Below are positions 36,785 to 46,197 of a DNA stretch of 64,000 bases, piece after piece (position 1 is the first letter of the stretch; the number at the start of each line of letters is the position of its first letter). The position numbers and the translations under genes were made by a program. Source of the stretch: Arenibacter algicola (GTDB taxonomy: Bacteria; Bacteroidota; Bacteroidia; Flavobacteriales; Flavobacteriaceae); assembly GCF_000733925.1 (NCBI RefSeq), contig NZ_JPOO01000001.1:1612001-1676000 (forward strand). Direction: 5' to 3'. The notes beneath the pieces were generated by a model that was given only the letters and a program-made list of their open reading frames with translations, did no database searches and was not told where the DNA came from.

Positions 36785-37318
36785 TATTGCAGCACTTTAG
36801 TACTGCGAAAAAATACATAATTTAGGGGTATGGGTCATACATTGAGAAAGGGATCGCATACCGTTAGCCGGTTGACTTGTCATCTGGTTTGGGTTACCAA
36901 GTATAGATATAAGGTTTTAAGTGGTGATGTTCAGAAACGTTGTCGTGATCTTCTGATACAAATATGTGAAGCTGAAGGGGTTGAGATAATGAAAGGAGTG
37001 GTGAGCTCCGATCATGTCCATATGCACGTTGAATACGCCCCAAGGATGAATGTAAGTTCGATGGTCAAACAAATGAAAGCCAGGACATCGAGAAAGCTCC
37101 AACAGGAGTTTCCTCATTTAAAGGAACGCTATTGGGGTCAGCATTTTTGGGCGAGCGGTTATGGGGTCTGGAGTACGGGCAATGTAACCGATAAGATGGT
37201 CAATGACTATTTGGAGCATCATAGACGGGACGGTTCGGATAATTCCAATTTTATATTGGAATAGTCCCAGGGACTTTCAGTCCCTTGTAAAGAAAACCTC
37301 TGCACTTTCAGTGCAGAG
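36785..37318 (+). mobile_element. IS200/IS605-type element (tnpA only) with terminal hairpins
   Basis: Left hairpin at 36789-36806 (GCAGCACT-TT-AGTACTGC, one mismatch); tnpA; two right hairpins, 37269-37285 (AGGGACT-TTC-AGTCCCT) and 37298-37318 (CTCTGCACT-TTC-AGTGCAGAG). Subterminal hairpins instead of inverted repeats are the mark of single-strand HUH transposition. No TnpB is present. Exact cleavage sites are not visible. Confidence 0.75.
36830..37264 (+). CDS. tnpA: IS200/IS605-family transposase TnpA (Y1 HUH)
   Basis: A 144-residue Y1-transposase. The HUH motif is in DHVHMHVEY (His64/His66) and the catalytic tyrosine is probably Tyr127 in VNDYLEHH. The opening (HTVSRLTCHLVWVTKYRYKVL) and KERYWGQHFWASGYGVWSTGNV are typical of the family. 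It appears intact and probably active. It nicks and joins single-stranded DNA at hairpins, moving during replication. Confidence 0.93.
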   Translation: MGHTLRKGSHTVSRLTCHLVWVTKYRYKVLSGDVQKRCRDLLIQICEAEGVEIMKGVVSSDHVHMHVEYAPRMNVSSMVKQMKARTSRKLQQEFPHLKERYWGQHFWASGYGVWSTGNVTDKMVNDYLEHHRRDGSDNSNFILE

Positions 37319-37812
37319 TGGTTTAGTTTTCATTTTTCATTTTTCATTCTAAAAATAGTTTACAAGTCAAAAAGCAGGGGGTCAATAATTATGGTCAAGT
37401 AATATTTATAGCTACGATTACCATATAAATTGAGGTAATTGAATATGCCAATTTTCAGGTGCTAAGATAAACCCAATGAATCTGTCCAGGGGTGTTGTGG
37501 GAGGTGAGGTTTTTATCGAATAGGAAGGAAGGGTAGCCAAGTATAAGAAGGGATAGTGTCTCCTATTCGAATGTTATTGCAATAAAATTATTTTTGTCCC
37601 GTCCCAGTTTCAATGTGAATTTCCTTAGAATTTGAAGCTTGTTAAAGTAGTTTATGAGATCCAATGAAAAAATGGGCCTCCAAGAGATTGAAAGCCCAGT
37701 TCTTAGTATATCAAATTTGGATAACTACGGATTGAACCACCATATTGCTACGAACTAGGTTATATTACCTGGCATTATCCATTATAAAAAAGGTAACTTT
37801 AAATACCGCCTA
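37286..37812. other. Gene-free segment between IS200-type element and ALDH gene
   Basis: Holds the second right hairpin of the IS element and a short tandem run of CATTTTT units (about 37331-37350). No ORF or RNA is recognised in the remaining 460 nt, which is the 3' region of the minus-strand ALDH operon. Confidence 0.4.
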
Positions 37813-39339
37813 CTATAAATCAAATTTTATCCCCTGTGCCAATGGTAAATCTGTACTATAGTTTACCGTACAGGTCTGTCTTCTCATATAGGCTTTCCAG
37901 GAATCGGAACCACTTTCACGGCCACCACCTGTTTCTTTTTCACCGCCAAATGCTCCACCAATTTCCGCACCGGAGGTACCAATGTTAACATTGGCAATCC
38001 CACAATCGGAACCTGAGTGTGACAGAAAGGTCTCTGCTTTTCTCATATTCAGGGTAAAAATTGAAGAGGACAGTCCTTGGGGTACATTGTTTTGGATGTC
38101 AATTGCTTCATTCAGATCTTTATAGGAGGTAACATATAATATTGGAGCAAAAGTTTCCTGTTTCATTATGGCCATATCTGCTTTGGCTTTGATAATAGTG
38201 GGCATTACATAACATCCAGAAGTATACTTTTCACCTTCCAGTACTTGACCTCCATGAGCAAGTTCGCCCCCGTGTTCCTGGGCTGTTCTTACAGTATTTT
38301 TATATGCTTCCACTGCCATGGTATCAATTAGTGGCCCTACATGATTTTTTTGATCCAAGGGGTCACCTATACGCAGCTGTCCATAGGCTTGTTTTAGTTT
38401 CTCCAAAAGGGATTCGTATTGACTTTCATGGACGATCAAACGTCTTGTAGAGGTACAACGTTGGCCAGCTGTTCCAACGGCTCCAAAGACGATGGCGGGA
38501 ACAGCATGGTTTAGATCGGCATCCTCCGCTACGATAATAGCATTGTTGCCACCTAGTTCCAAAATTGATTTTCCCAAACGCCTTCCCACAGTTTCGGCTA
38601 CACTTTTACCCATTTTAGTAGAGCCGGTAGCTGAAACTAGTGCTATGTTCTGATCGGCAGCCATAGATTTTCCAATGGTACTATCTCCAATGATGAGGTT
38701 GGAAATACCTTCGGGAAGATTATTTGCTAAAAGGACCTTTTTAAATATTTCTTGGCAGGCCATAGACGAGAAAGGTGTTTTTTCCGAAGGCTTCCAGATA
38801 CATACATTTCCGCAAACCCAAGCAATGGCAGCGTTCCATGCCCAAACTGCAACCGGAAAATTAAATGCCGAGATTATGCCAACTACCCCCAAAGGGTGCC
38901 ATTGTTCGAACATTCTATGCCCAGGCCTTTCCGAATGCATTTGTAGCCCGTATAATTGGCGGGATAGCCCAACTGCAAAATCGCATATATCGATCATTTC
39001 TTGAACTTCTCCATAGCCTTCTTGAAGACTCTTGCCCATCTCATAGCTTACCAACTTTCCCAAGTTTTCCTTTTCCTGTCTCAGGGCATCCCCAAATTGC
39101 CTTACTATTTCGCCTCTATGCGGCGCCGGCATGGCCTTCCAAATGGGAAAAGCAATTTGAGCTTCGGCCATAAGTCGTTCATAATCTTTGTTATCAGCAA
39201 AGGTTACTTCCCCAATAAGTTGGCCATCTACTGGAGACTTTATATTGGTTTTGACACCATTTCCCAACCAATTTTTCTGTCCACTGCTTCCACTGTAAAA
39301 AGGTGTTTTTAACCCAAGATCTTTTATCACTTCATTCAT
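37813..39339 (-). CDS. amaB: ALDH7-type aldehyde dehydrogenase (2-aminoadipate semialdehyde dehydrogenase)
   Basis: A 508-residue NAD-dependent dehydrogenase with Cys295 (GTAGQRCTSTRRL) and Glu261 (SILELGGNNA) as catalytic pair. The C-terminal NIGTSGAEIGGAFGGEKETGGGRESGSDSWKAYMRRQTCTVNYS is nearly that of ALDH7A1/AmaB, the enzymes oxidising 2-aminoadipate 6-semialdehyde (in equilibrium with piperideine-6-carboxylate) to 2-aminoadipate. It lies 2 nt after the DUF1338 gene in one minus-strand unit. In this island the aldehyde would come from phosphohydroxylysine via the fusion enzyme at 54770, or from lysine. Confidence 0.88.
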   Translation of the reverse strand: MNEVIKDLGLKTPFYSGSSGQKNWLGNGVKTNIKSPVDGQLIGEVTFADNKDYERLMAEAQIAFPIWKAMPAPHRGEIVRQFGDALRQEKENLGKLVSYEMGKSLQEGYGEVQEMIDICDFAVGLSRQLYGLQMHSERPGHRMFEQWHPLGVVGIISAFNFPVAVWAWNAAIAWVCGNVCIWKPSEKTPFSSMACQEIFKKVLLANNLPEGISNLIIGDSTIGKSMAADQNIALVSATGSTKMGKSVAETVGRRLGKSILELGGNNAIIVAEDADLNHAVPAIVFGAVGTAGQRCTSTRRLIVHESQYESLLEKLKQAYGQLRIGDPLDQKNHVGPLIDTMAVEAYKNTVRTAQEHGGELAHGGQVLEGEKYTSGCYVMPTIIKAKADMAIMKQETFAPILYVTSYKDLNEAIDIQNNVPQGLSSSIFTLNMRKAETFLSHSGSDCGIANVNIGTSGAEIGGAFGGEKETGGGRESGSDSWKAYMRRQTCTVNYSTDLPLAQGIKFDL

Positions 39340-39341
39340 AT

Positions 39342-40250
39342 TTACACATTGTTAGTCTGTTCTCTATAAGTACTTTCAAATATTTTGTCGGCGTTGGCCG
39401 ATTCAAATCCATCCCGCCTTTGTATTCTAGAAAAGTTTATTGTCTTACCATCATGATATGCCGGTAAAGGAAGGCGTTCCGCAAATTCCACATAGCTTCC
39501 TGGTATTTCGGCTTTCTCACCGTTCATAAATTCTGCATCCACCATTTTGGCGATAGTGCTGCTCTGTTTTAATAGTCCGTCTTTACTTGTTTTTATCTTG
39601 CCCCCAGAGGTATTCAATTTTATATCAAAGGACTCCAAAAAAGCGTTGAATTTTTCTATGGAGTTATAAGCTTCTGGAAGATCATGGACGCTTATGGTAT
39701 AATGATTCAGATAATACCTATTATAGATTACCCAGGCGGCATATTCACTTTCATCTGCAAGGGTGTTATAATCTGCCAAACTGGGCATTTCCCATAATGG
39801 CTTATAAAAAAACTTGCCAACTTCTTTGGGGTCGTTCAGGTCAATATCATCCACTGGGTCTTTAGCAATATGCTGGGTATACTTTTTAATTATTTTCTGA
39901 GCTTCCTCTGAAAGTTCGGAAACCCTAAGTTCACTCATAAAAATTCGTGGATAATTGTCTGCAGGTGGAGCATACCAGTAGGCATCCAATTTCTTTCCTT
40001 CAAAATAATAATAGTCCCTTTTTTGGTATCCGTAATGCAAGAATATTTTTTCGAAAGAAGCTATTCCCAAATGGGGAATACCAAGGGTCCGAAAAGCGAT
40101 ATGATCGTTTACTATCTCACTTTCATCTTTAATAATGCCATGGGAAATCATGGCCTTACTTATTTTCTGGACATCTGGAACTCGTTCCATATATGGAATA
40201 AACAGGGCATTCAAAATTGTATCCAAGTCTTTATTGCTTTTGGTTTCCAT
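39342..40250 (-). CDS. hglS: DUF1338 2-oxoadipate dioxygenase/decarboxylase
   Basis: About 302 residues from the ATG at 40250 (METKSNKDLD); an upstream frame to 40304 is unlikely. The Fe(II) ligands of the HglS family are present: His50 in NDHIAFRTLG, His183 in LNHYTISVHDL and Glu255 in GSYVEFAERLP. Arg54, which anchors the keto-acid, is also there. Known enzymes convert 2-oxoadipate and O2 to D-2-hydroxyglutarate and CO2 in lysine catabolism. Its operon partner is ALDH7, two steps earlier in the same pathway; the aminotransferase between them is not in the window. Confidence 0.87.
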   Translation of the reverse strand: METKSNKDLDTILNALFIPYMERVPDVQKISKAMISHGIIKDESEIVNDHIAFRTLGIPHLGIASFEKIFLHYGYQKRDYYYFEGKKLDAYWYAPPADNYPRIFMSELRVSELSEEAQKIIKKYTQHIAKDPVDDIDLNDPKEVGKFFYKPLWEMPSLADYNTLADESEYAAWVIYNRYYLNHYTISVHDLPEAYNSIEKFNAFLESFDIKLNTSGGKIKTSKDGLLKQSSTIAKMVDAEFMNGEKAEIPGSYVEFAERLPLPAYHDGKTINFSRIQRRDGFESANADKIFESTYREQTNNV

Positions 40251-40311
40251 AGTATTATTATTTTTTAGGAGAACAAATTTAATCGTACTTTTGATCTTTA
40301 ACAATTCTTAT

Positions 40312-40331
40312 TACTTCTCAAATGATAAGTA
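40312..40331. promoter_or_regulatory. Possible LysR binding site
   Basis: Inverted repeat TACTT-N10-AAGTA in the 71-nt divergent spacer, overlapping the LysR start codon. The form fits a LysR-type T-N11-A box but is short and AT-rich, so it may be chance. Confidence 0.25.
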
Positions 40332-41209
40332 TTACTAATCAAATAGAACTTCGGTCGCTACGCTATTTTTTGGTGTTGGCCGAAATCTTGCATTATAGAA
40401 AAGCTGCCGAAATCCTTTATATTTCGCAGTCGGCCCTTAGTCAGCAAATAAAACAGTTGGAAGGAATTTTGGGAGTTTCGTTATTTGATAGAACCAATAG
40501 AAAGGTGGCCCTTAGTAGGCCTGGACAACTTTTGGTAAGGGAGGTACAGCTAGTACTGAAACAGTTGGACGATTCTATGGAACGTTGGCAGTTGTCCCAG
40601 GAAGGAGTAATGGGACAATTGAAAATTGGATTTGTAGGTTCTGCCATGCAGATGTATTTACCTACCATTATCAAGAGGTTTGGAAACACACATCCCAAGA
40701 TTAATTTTTATTTGGAGGAACTTACAAATACCGAACAGATAAAGGCACTGGAACAGGAACAATTGGATATTGGTTTCATGCGTTCCAATAGGGTATCATC
40801 GGAGCTGATGATCAAATCTGTTTACCAGGAAAATTTTACCTTGGTTTTGCCCGAGGATCATGCTATTACCAAGGATAATTTTCAAAATATGGGGCAATTG
40901 TCTGAGGAGTCCTTTATCCTTTTTCCCAATGAAAATAGTCCAATGTATTTTCAGCAGATTCAGAATTTATGCACCGATTATGGATTTAGCCCACGAATTT
41001 CACACAAATCAATTCACGGTCCTACAATATTTAAGTTAGTGGAAAATGGCATGGGAATATCCATTGTTCCCAATTCGCTACGTGATGAGCATAATTATAG
41101 GATAAGATATTTGGAACTGGACCAGGTTCCTTATAAGACAGAACTTTTCGCTGCATGGAAAAAAAACAATACAAACCCTTCCCTAAACTATTTTCTGGAA
41201 ATGTTTTAG
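40322..41209 (+). CDS. LysR-family transcriptional regulator
   Basis: A 295-residue LysR protein: winged HTH at residues about 8-68 (LRSLRYFLVLAEILHYRKAAEILYISQSALSQQIKQLEGILGVSLFDRTNRKVALS) and a two-lobe effector domain (about 95-290). It diverges from the DUF1338-ALDH7 unit with only 71 nt between starts, the classical LysR arrangement, so it probably activates that unit in response to a pathway acid such as aminoadipate or oxoadipate. Confidence 0.9.
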   Translation: MISITNQIELRSLRYFLVLAEILHYRKAAEILYISQSALSQQIKQLEGILGVSLFDRTNRKVALSRPGQLLVREVQLVLKQLDDSMERWQLSQEGVMGQLKIGFVGSAMQMYLPTIIKRFGNTHPKINFYLEELTNTEQIKALEQEQLDIGFMRSNRVSSELMIKSVYQENFTLVLPEDHAITKDNFQNMGQLSEESFILFPNENSPMYFQQIQNLCTDYGFSPRISHKSIHGPTIFKLVENGMGISIVPNSLRDEHNYRIRYLELDQVPYKTELFAAWKKNNTNPSLNYFLEMF

Positions 41210-44200
41210 CGAATGCCGATCAATTTTAGGGAATCATCGTTCTTGGCAACCAAGTAAGAAGAATTTTGTGCATTCCCAATTCTAATAGCCTTAATTTTCT
41301 TGACGTCACCGTTTAAGAAAAGTCCACTTTTAGAAAATGGCACGGGCGTGAACATCGATGTGCCCGATCCCTTTAGGATCATACCTATACTGGCATCGTT
41401 TCTAGGGGTTTCTACCTCTGTCTGGTACAAGTTCCCTGCAACCAGGATATCATTTATTCCATCGCCATCAAAATCTTGAATGTGGATATTATTTATGGCC
41501 GATATCTGTACCTCATTGGGCAAGTTATGGTTATTGAACTGACCATTCCCTAAATTTTCCAAGTAGACAGATGCAAATGAAATGACTTTCAGATGCAGGG
41601 CTTCTTTTAATTTTTCTTTGTCATATACCTGATGAAGTTTGGCCGAACCAAAACTATCGTACGTTGGAAATTTTTCTTTTATAAAAGGCATTTGCTGGGA
41701 GGAACATTCACGGCCTCGTGAGGGAAATAAATCTCCTTGATCATAATATCCCAAAACAATATCATTCGTGCCATTATCGTCAAAATCTGTGGAGTACACT
41801 TCAAAAGGGGCATTTTTGGAGGCTTTGTACTTGGAATTCAATCCCAAGTTTCCTACCACGAAATCGATATCCCCATCACCATCCATATCCGATGCTTCAA
41901 TGCAATTCCACCATCCCTTGCTTTGAGGTAAAATGTCTGGATTTAGCTCAAATTGTCCATTTTTATAATTGTAGAATTTAATGCCAGTCCATTCCCCAAC
42001 TAAAATCAAATCTGTTTTATTGTCTCCGTCATAATCCGTCCATATGGCATCGGTGATCATTCCTGCATCCTCAAGGGCAGGTGCCTTTTCTAGAGTAACA
42101 TCCTTAAAAATACCATTAACATTTTCCAATAATTTACTGGTCTGGGCGTAGGGATATTTTTGTGGAAACATGCGGCTGCCGACGAATAGATCCAAATCAC
42201 CGTCTTCATCAAAATCGAAAGGTTTTACAGTACTGCCACTAATACTCATTTTGGGAAGTCTATCCGTCGATTTTTTGAATTGTCCACCATTATTAAGATA
42301 AAGTCGGTCTTGATACATATTGCTATTGGCTTCCCTTTCATTTCCGCCGCTTACTACATATAGGTCTAGGTCTCCATCACTGTCGGCATCAAAAAAGTGG
42401 GCATCCACATCTTCGTATTCCTTTTCCATGATCCAAGCACTGGGATTCATAGATGCAAAAGTTCCATTCTCCTTTTGTAGATAAATACCGCCAGCGTAAC
42501 CCTTAGCGCCACCTATGAAAAAATCCTCCAGGCCATCATTATTTGCATCCCCAACGGCAAGGGCAGGACCAAATTGGGACATTTTGTGGGGAAGGAGAAT
42601 TTCACCGGAAAAGTCATCGTATTCATTTTCAATATGTGCATGCTTAACTTTAACAACTTCTGTGATATCTTTAAAAATGGGCGATATACTGCTTTTAGGG
42701 TTTTGATCAACGCTTTCCGCATTCTTATATCCTACCCTTATTTTTTGATTTATGTTCGGATTCGTTATTGTTTCACTTTTCCCATCTGGCCACGTAACGA
42801 TGGCATTTTTTATGGTCTTAGATTGGCCCAATCCGAAATGCAGTACCGGCTCTACCGCGGATTGATAGCCTCTTGTGGGGTAGTTTTCTGCAATTTGAAG
42901 ACCTTCATCAGTTTCTAATAGGATTTTAGTGCCCACTCCAAATGGATTTTGGTCATTTCCTTCAAACTGAAATTGTAGATAGTTTGCTATAGAATTGTTT
43001 CTTAGAACCGTAGCTTCTTCATCGATGTTGCTGATAACCAAATCCAAATCCCCATCTAGGTCTAGATCAGCATATGCCGACCCGTTGGAAAAAGTTGGTA
43101 TGTCCACACCCCAATGAGTCATTGCTTTTTCAAAAGTTAAGTCGCCATTATTTTTGAAAAAATAGTTGTGGGTTTTCCTCTGCGGTGTTTTATTTACCAG
43201 TTCCTCTATCACTTGGGCCATATTCTCACCATTTTTTTTGGCCTCCTCTAAGCGCTTAATTTTGTATTTTCTAAAGTCATTATTTCGGAAATCCCTTTTG
43301 AGTCCGTTGGAAATGAATAGGTCCTTTAGCCCATCATTGTCGAAATCGGCAAAAAGGGGACCCCAACTCCAATCTGTATTCGAAATTCCGGCTAATTGGG
43401 CCAAGTCTCCGAAAGTTCCGTTGCCATTGTTCATTTGTAAGGCATTGTACATATACTGATAATGGAACCCATTATTAACGGCATGTTGAAAAGCCTTTGG
43501 GTTCATTCCGCTCATACTGGTTTTTATCCCGTAATTATCCTCTGCCACCATATCAAGTGAAATAATGTCCAAAAGGCCATCATTGTTAAAATCGGCTATA
43601 TCTGTCCCCATTGAGAAATGGGAGGTATGTCCCATTGATCGTTTTAGGCCTTCGGAAAATGTTCCATTTCCATTATTGTAGTATAAGTAATCCTGCTCTA
43701 TATAATCATTGGCAACATATATATCTGGCCATCCATCTTGATTTAGGTCCCCTATGGAAACCCCTAGTCCGAAGCCCAGTGAATTCCCTAAAATACCGGC
43801 TTTACTGGAAATATCAATAAATTTACCTTGGTCATTTCGGAATAATCGGTCACCGGACAAGTAGTTCTTTTCTAGCTTGAAGTTTTCAGGATTATTGGTG
43901 GTGATCGGAGTTACATTGTGGTTCAACAAAAACATATCCAAGTCCCCGTCCTTGTCAAAATCGAAAAAGGAGGCTTGGGTACTATAACCAGAAAAGTTGA
44001 GTCCGTATTTCTTCGCTTCCTCGGTAAAGGAGCCGTTTTTATTATTTATGAATAAGAGATTTTCCCTGTTTTCTTCCTTGCCCTTACCCGACTTGCACAC
44101 GTAGATATCCAACCAGCCATCGGCATTTACGTCTGCCATAGTAACACCTGTGGTCCACCCAAATGTTCCTTCTACTTTTGCTTTTTTGGAAATGTCCTCA

Positions 44201-44532
44201 AACTCAAAACTACCTTTGTTCCTATATAATTTATTCTCCTCAAGGTTGGCGGTAAAATAGATATCGGGTAGCCCATCATTGTCAATATCACCGATTGCCA
44301 CACCTCCACCGTTATAATAATACTCATAGACCATGCTGTTCATAGCAGCGCTCTCAGGAATATGATTTATGAATTGTATACCTGTCTCCATTGCCGGGAT
44401 TGAGGAGAACAAGGTCTTTTCATCAATTTCAATTACCTCGGTTTTGTTTTCTATCCCGTATTTACAGGATTGCAACGCAAAAATCATTGACAATACAATA
44501 TAGAATTTAAAATTTTTAAAATATGGTTCCAT
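41206..44532 (-). CDS. ASPIC/UnbV and VCBS/FG-GAP repeat lipoprotein
   Basis: About 1108 residues from the ATG at 44532 (MEPYFKNFKFYIVLSMIFALQSC), which gives a proper lipobox. Many calcium-binding FG-GAP/VCBS repeats (GDIDNDGLPDIYF, ADVNADGWLDIYV, FDFDKDGDLDMFLLNH and others) form beta-propellers. A UnbV/ASPIC domain (about 505-590, RGYQSAVEPVLHFGLG, VTWPDGKSETI) separates the two propeller sets. Such proteins often accompany SusCD pairs and may bind surface glycans or proteins; no enzymatic role is known. It follows susD on the same strand. The reading frame overlaps the end of LysR by 4 nt on the other strand. Confidence 0.88.
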   Translation of the reverse strand: MEPYFKNFKFYIVLSMIFALQSCKYGIENKTEVIEIDEKTLFSSIPAMETGIQFINHIPESAAMNSMVYEYYYNGGGVAIGDIDNDGLPDIYFTANLEENKLYRNKGSFEFEDISKKAKVEGTFGWTTGVTMADVNADGWLDIYVCKSGKGKEENRENLLFINNKNGSFTEEAKKYGLNFSGYSTQASFFDFDKDGDLDMFLLNHNVTPITTNNPENFKLEKNYLSGDRLFRNDQGKFIDISSKAGILGNSLGFGLGVSIGDLNQDGWPDIYVANDYIEQDYLYYNNGNGTFSEGLKRSMGHTSHFSMGTDIADFNNDGLLDIISLDMVAEDNYGIKTSMSGMNPKAFQHAVNNGFHYQYMYNALQMNNGNGTFGDLAQLAGISNTDWSWGPLFADFDNDGLKDLFISNGLKRDFRNNDFRKYKIKRLEEAKKNGENMAQVIEELVNKTPQRKTHNYFFKNNGDLTFEKAMTHWGVDIPTFSNGSAYADLDLDGDLDLVISNIDEEATVLRNNSIANYLQFQFEGNDQNPFGVGTKILLETDEGLQIAENYPTRGYQSAVEPVLHFGLGQSKTIKNAIVTWPDGKSETITNPNINQKIRVGYKNAESVDQNPKSSISPIFKDITEVVKVKHAHIENEYDDFSGEILLPHKMSQFGPALAVGDANNDGLEDFFIGGAKGYAGGIYLQKENGTFASMNPSAWIMEKEYEDVDAHFFDADSDGDLDLYVVSGGNEREANSNMYQDRLYLNNGGQFKKSTDRLPKMSISGSTVKPFDFDEDGDLDLFVGSRMFPQKYPYAQTSKLLENVNGIFKDVTLEKAPALEDAGMITDAIWTDYDGDNKTDLILVGEWTGIKFYNYKNGQFELNPDILPQSKGWWNCIEASDMDGDGDIDFVVGNLGLNSKYKASKNAPFEVYSTDFDDNGTNDIVLGYYDQGDLFPSRGRECSSQQMPFIKEKFPTYDSFGSAKLHQVYDKEKLKEALHLKVISFASVYLENLGNGQFNNHNLPNEVQISAINNIHIQDFDGDGINDILVAGNLYQTEVETPRNDASIGMILKGSGTSMFTPVPFSKSGLFLNGDVKKIKAIRIGNAQNSSYLVAKNDDSLKLIGIR

Positions 44533-44566
44533 CTTCAATAGGTTTTTACTACAGGGATAAAATGTA

Positions 44567-44598
44567 AACACCTAAAGATAATTAAACCTTTAGGCGTT
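44567..44598 (-). promoter_or_regulatory. Hairpin between susD and the VCBS gene
   Basis: Inverted repeat AACACCTAAAG / CTTTAGGCGTT with one mismatch, in the 112-nt gap. No strong T tract follows on the minus strand, so it is likelier to be an mRNA-processing or attenuating hairpin than a full terminator. Confidence 0.4.
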
Positions 44599-44644
44599 CA
44601 CGTCAAAAAAAACTAACTCAAAATCAACTCATTATTGTGTTTTG

Positions 44645-46165
44645 TTACCAGCCTGCATTTTGATTAAGGTTTGAATTGATATTCAATTCTTGCAAAGGTA
44701 TTGGGTATACAATATGCTTATCGGTAAAATTGTCCGCATTGGGTTTGCCATGGTTTAGCAAAGTGGTTTTGATGGATTCGGTAGCAGTACTCCCACGCTG
44801 CCATCTATATAGGTCGAACCAACGTATACCAAACTCCATGGCCAATTCTACAGGACGTTCATGGTGCCTGATCTGATCTCTTAATGCCTCTTTACTCATG
44901 CTGCCCAAAGGAACCGCATTACTCCTGGCCCTTACCTTATTTATCTCGATTATAGCTTCGGGAGTCTTATTGTTTTCATTTAAGGCCTCTGCATACATTA
45001 AAAGCACATCTGCAAAACGGATGATAGTAATATTAGTGCCATTGTAAAAGTCTTCATCGGCATTGAAAGAGTATTTTTTAAAATATTTTGGATGGTTTAA
45101 ATCCAAGGCCACATCACTGTAGGGAATGTTTTCTCCAGCTTCCATACTGTACATTTCAGAATTGGGGTCATCAAAGAAAATACTTTCATAAACCCGCTGA
45201 CTAGGGTCACCGTTGGCATCGAGATCGGTTTTCATTTCATCTACAAGCCACTGCGATGGAAATAAAAGTTCCCAACCACCAAATGCAGCAGGGGCAATTT
45301 CAAAATTGAAAACTTGGCGTTCATCATTACCATTGGAACGATCACCTGAAAACTGTACTTCAAAAATACTCTCTGGCCCATTTTCTGAATTCCCATTGAA
45401 GTTATCTGCGTAGTTATCAAGTAGATCATAATCCATGCCCACAACTTCTGCCAATTTTGATTCCGCATCGCCCCATTTCTCTTGAAATAGATATGCCTTG
45501 CCCAACAGTGCTTTGGCCGCACCTTGGGTAGCTCTACCTTTCCATTCTGTAGGGTGATCTAACAACAATTTTGGTTCTGCCTCTGCGAGGTCCTTTTCTA
45601 TTTGTGTCCAAACCTCGGTTTTAGAAGCTTGGTTTGGAAATAAATTATCCAAATCCACCTCAAAATTTGTCAAAAGAGGTACGTTTTCAAACCCTGTGGC
45701 CAACCAAAAATAATAATAAGCTCTCAAGAATTTTGCCTCGGCTACGATCACATCCTTAGTTTCCTGTGACAGGGCCTCCATTTCTGGTACTTTTTCCAGA
45801 ATTTGATTGGCACGGCCAATGCCTGTATAGGCCGCTTTCCAAATGTTATATGGCCCACTTTCTTCTGTGGTATTGCTAAAACTAGCAAGAGTTCTCCCGT
45901 AAGTTTCTGCTGTATTGTTTATTATATCATCACCGCGGTATGCCATTGCAACATAGATTTCTTCAAAAAAGGTCCATTTGCTTCCATCGGCACCGTGTAA
46001 GGCACCATAAGTTGCGGTAAGCGCCTGTAAGGCGTGGCTTTCGGTTTGCCAAAAACTGGAATCGGTCAAGGTTTCCTTATTGGCCACTTCTATAAAATCG
46101 TCGCTACAGGATATCAATGAGCTTATAGTTAAAAAAGCAATCAGTATATATCTATTTTTTTTCAT
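44645..46165 (-). CDS. SusD-like lipoprotein of the second SusCD pair
   Basis: About 506 residues from the ATG at 46165 (MKKNRYILIAFLTISSLISC); the longer frame starting at 46198 overlaps the susC stop. Lipobox Cys follows SLIS. SusD features: KETLTDSSFWQTESHALQALTATYGAL, AEAKFLRAYYYFWLATGFENVPLL and RHHERPVELAMEFGIRWFDLYRWQ. It binds the substrate at the cell surface and caps the SusC barrel encoded just upstream. Substrate inferred from the neighbouring genes is a glycosylated amino acid or glycopeptide. Confidence 0.92.
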   Translation of the reverse strand: MKKNRYILIAFLTISSLISCSDDFIEVANKETLTDSSFWQTESHALQALTATYGALHGADGSKWTFFEEIYVAMAYRGDDIINNTAETYGRTLASFSNTTEESGPYNIWKAAYTGIGRANQILEKVPEMEALSQETKDVIVAEAKFLRAYYYFWLATGFENVPLLTNFEVDLDNLFPNQASKTEVWTQIEKDLAEAEPKLLLDHPTEWKGRATQGAAKALLGKAYLFQEKWGDAESKLAEVVGMDYDLLDNYADNFNGNSENGPESIFEVQFSGDRSNGNDERQVFNFEIAPAAFGGWELLFPSQWLVDEMKTDLDANGDPSQRVYESIFFDDPNSEMYSMEAGENIPYSDVALDLNHPKYFKKYSFNADEDFYNGTNITIIRFADVLLMYAEALNENNKTPEAIIEINKVRARSNAVPLGSMSKEALRDQIRHHERPVELAMEFGIRWFDLYRWQRGSTATESIKTTLLNHGKPNADNFTDKHIVYPIPLQELNINSNLNQNAGW

Positions 46166-46197
46166 TATCGTGATTTTTAAAAATTTAATGCTGTCCA

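Noticed and set aside
37331..37350. CATTTTT tandem run as CRISPR or functional repeat
   Set aside because: Three short AT-rich units without spacers; a simple-sequence slip.
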